From HLUCCA09 sp038745585 (GTDB lineage: Bacteria > Pseudomonadota > Alphaproteobacteria > Rhodobacterales > Rhodobacteraceae), in assembly GCA_038745585.1 (NCBI GenBank), contig JBCDLH010000001.1:186001-250000 (forward strand): DNA of 64,000 nucleotides, written 5' to 3'. Below the pieces are notes generated by a model. It ran no database searches and had not been told where the DNA came from. It saw only the letters and a list, made by a program, of their open reading frames with translations. Within the stretch, counting starts at the first letter, position 1; each line of letters starts with the position of its first letter. Positions 62,977 through 64,000 of this stretch are shown one piece after another. A program made the position numbers and the translations under genes.

Positions 62977-64000
62977 ATGACCAAAACACGCCGCTCTGCC
63001 GCCTGGTACGGCAAGCTCGACCGGGACGGGTTCATCCACCGGTCCTGGATGAAGAACCAGGGCTTTCCCGACCACGCGTTCGACGGCCGTCCGGTCATCG
63101 GCATCTGCAACACCTGGTCCGAGCTCACGCCTTGCAATGCCGGGCTGCGCGACCTGGCCGAAAAGGTGAAGCGCGGGGTGTGGGAGGCGGGGGGCTTTCC
63201 GGTCGAGTTCCCGGTGATGAGCCTGGGCGAGACCCAGATGAAGCCTACCGCCATGCTCTTTCGCAACCTTCTGTCGATGGATGTCGAGGAATCGATCCGC
63301 GCCTACGGCATTGACGGCGTTGTGTTGCTCGGAGGATGCGACAAGACCACTCCGGGCCAACTGATGGGCGCCGCCTCGGTCGACCTGCCGGCCATTGTCG
63401 TCTCCTCGGGGCCGATGCTCAACGGCAAGTGGAAAGGCAAGGATATCGGCTCGGGCACCGATGTGTGGAAGTTCTCCGAGGCGGTGCGGGCGGGCGAGAT
63501 GACCTTGCAGGATTTCATGGCCGCCGAAGCGGGCATGTCGCGCTCGCTCGGCGTCTGCATGACGATGGGCACCGCCTCGACGATGTCGAGCCTTGTCGAG
63601 GCGATGGGGCTGAGCTTGCCGACGAATGGCGCGCTGCCGGCCGTCGATGCCCGACGCGCGGCGCTCGCGCATCTTACCGGCAAGCGCATTGTCGAGATGG
63701 TGGAGGAGGAGATCAAACCCTCCGACATCCTGAGCCGGGCCGCCTTTGAGAATGCCATCCGTGCCAATGCCGCCGTCGGCGGTTCGACCAATGCGGTGGT
63801 GCATCTTCTCGCGCTTGCGGGGCGCGTCGGCGTCGAGCTCACGCTCGACGATATTGGGATCGGCGGCGAAATCCCGCTTCTGGTCAATTGCATGCCGTCA
63901 GGCGACTATCTGATGGAGGATTTCGCCTATGCCGGCGGGATGCCGGTGGTGTTAAAGGAGCTTGCCGATCAGGGCCTCCTGGCCCAGGCCAAGACCGTCC
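62977..64000 (+). CDS. IlvD/Edd-family sugar-acid dehydratase (L-arabonate dehydratase-like), cut by the window end
   Basis: The first 341 codons of an iron-sulfur dehydratase are visible. The cysteines of the cluster are in NTWSELTPCNAGL, LLGGCDKTTPGQLMGAAS and GVCMTMGTASTMSSL. The opening SWMKNQGFPDHAFDGRPVIG is the pattern of L-arabonate/D-fuconate/D-galactonate-type dehydratases rather than of dihydroxy-acid dehydratase IlvD of valine synthesis. After an alpha-galactosidase this suggests oxidative galactose breakdown through galactonate (inference). The 3' end is outside the window. Confidence 0.88.
   Translation, partial: MTKTRRSAAWYGKLDRDGFIHRSWMKNQGFPDHAFDGRPVIGICNTWSELTPCNAGLRDLAEKVKRGVWEAGGFPVEFPVMSLGETQMKPTAMLFRNLLSMDVEESIRAYGIDGVVLLGGCDKTTPGQLMGAASVDLPAIVVSSGPMLNGKWKGKDIGSGTDVWKFSEAVRAGEMTLQDFMAAEAGMSRSLGVCMTMGTASTMSSLVEAMGLSLPTNGALPAVDARRAALAHLTGKRIVEMVEEEIKPSDILSRAAFENAIRANAAVGGSTNAVVHLLALAGRVGVELTLDDIGIGGEIPLLVNCMPSGDYLMEDFAYAGGMPVVLKELADQGLLAQAKTV

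Noticed and set aside
1..64000. Search by eye for CRISPR arrays, tRNA and rRNA genes, phage genes and defence systems.
   Set aside because: No regular short repeats, cloverleaf-type sequences, rRNA segments, or phage or nuclease-type proteins were seen. The extra signal in the window is regulatory and metabolic.

Overview
The window comes from a GC-rich alphaproteobacterium, most likely of the Rhodobacterales (Roseobacter/Rhodobacter group). The grounds are the gene content (TRAP transporters, many ABC uptake systems, a divergent fliF/fliL-motA flagellar block with a candidate CtrA box), frequent GTG/TTG starts, ATGA/TGATG-type overlaps between operon genes, and GC-rich intergenic repeats of a kind I recall from this group. 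No rRNA, tRNA, CRISPR array or prophage was seen.

Positions 1-26950 are a catabolic region with four uptake systems of different classes. From left to right: a MalEFGK-type sugar ABC transporter followed by a DapA-like lyase, two short-chain dehydrogenases, a class-III aminotransferase and a zinc deacetylase (197-9172, + strand); a DctQMP TRAP transporter (9302-12114, +); an old-yellow-enzyme oxidoreductase, an M24 metallopeptidase and a dipeptide/oligopeptide-type ABC transporter (12246-20099, -); and a spermidine/putrescine-type ABC transporter with a SnoaL-like protein (20351-24725, -), next to a broken glutamine-synthetase-like gene and an isochorismatase-family hydrolase. A 17-bp palindrome of the form tGTTCnnATnnCGnACa occurs just upstream of four of these operons and once more upstream of the large G8-domain protein. 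It looks like a shared operator, possibly for an IclR/PcaR-type regulator.

Positions 27000-35500 hold an IS5-like remnant, a 1250-residue G8/beta-helix surface protein with three C-terminal repeats, serB, an IalB-like secreted protein, rlmN and a DsbA-like thiol protein. Positions 35505-44017 are flagellar: fliF-fliH-fliN-fliP on the minus strand, divergent from fliL, two stator or assembly accessory genes, motA and a 790-residue secreted protein of unknown function. An RND efflux pair follows (44186-48664).

Positions 48890-54706 are a decaying glycerol-3-phosphate uptake locus. ugpB, ugpA and ugpE are all pseudogenes with several nonsense codons and frameshifts. An intact fatty-acid-hydroxylase/sterol-desaturase gene sits inside the locus, and the HAD phosphatase and DeoR/GlpR-type regulator upstream are intact.

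Positions 55441-64000 are an alpha-galactoside-type utilisation locus. An IclR regulator and an ABC ATPase diverge from a solute-binding protein, two permeases with an MmcQ/YjbR gene between them, a GH4 alpha-galactosidase-like enzyme, and an IlvD/Edd sugar-acid dehydratase cut by the window end. The promoter and a palindromic IclR operator candidate are visible in the divergent region.
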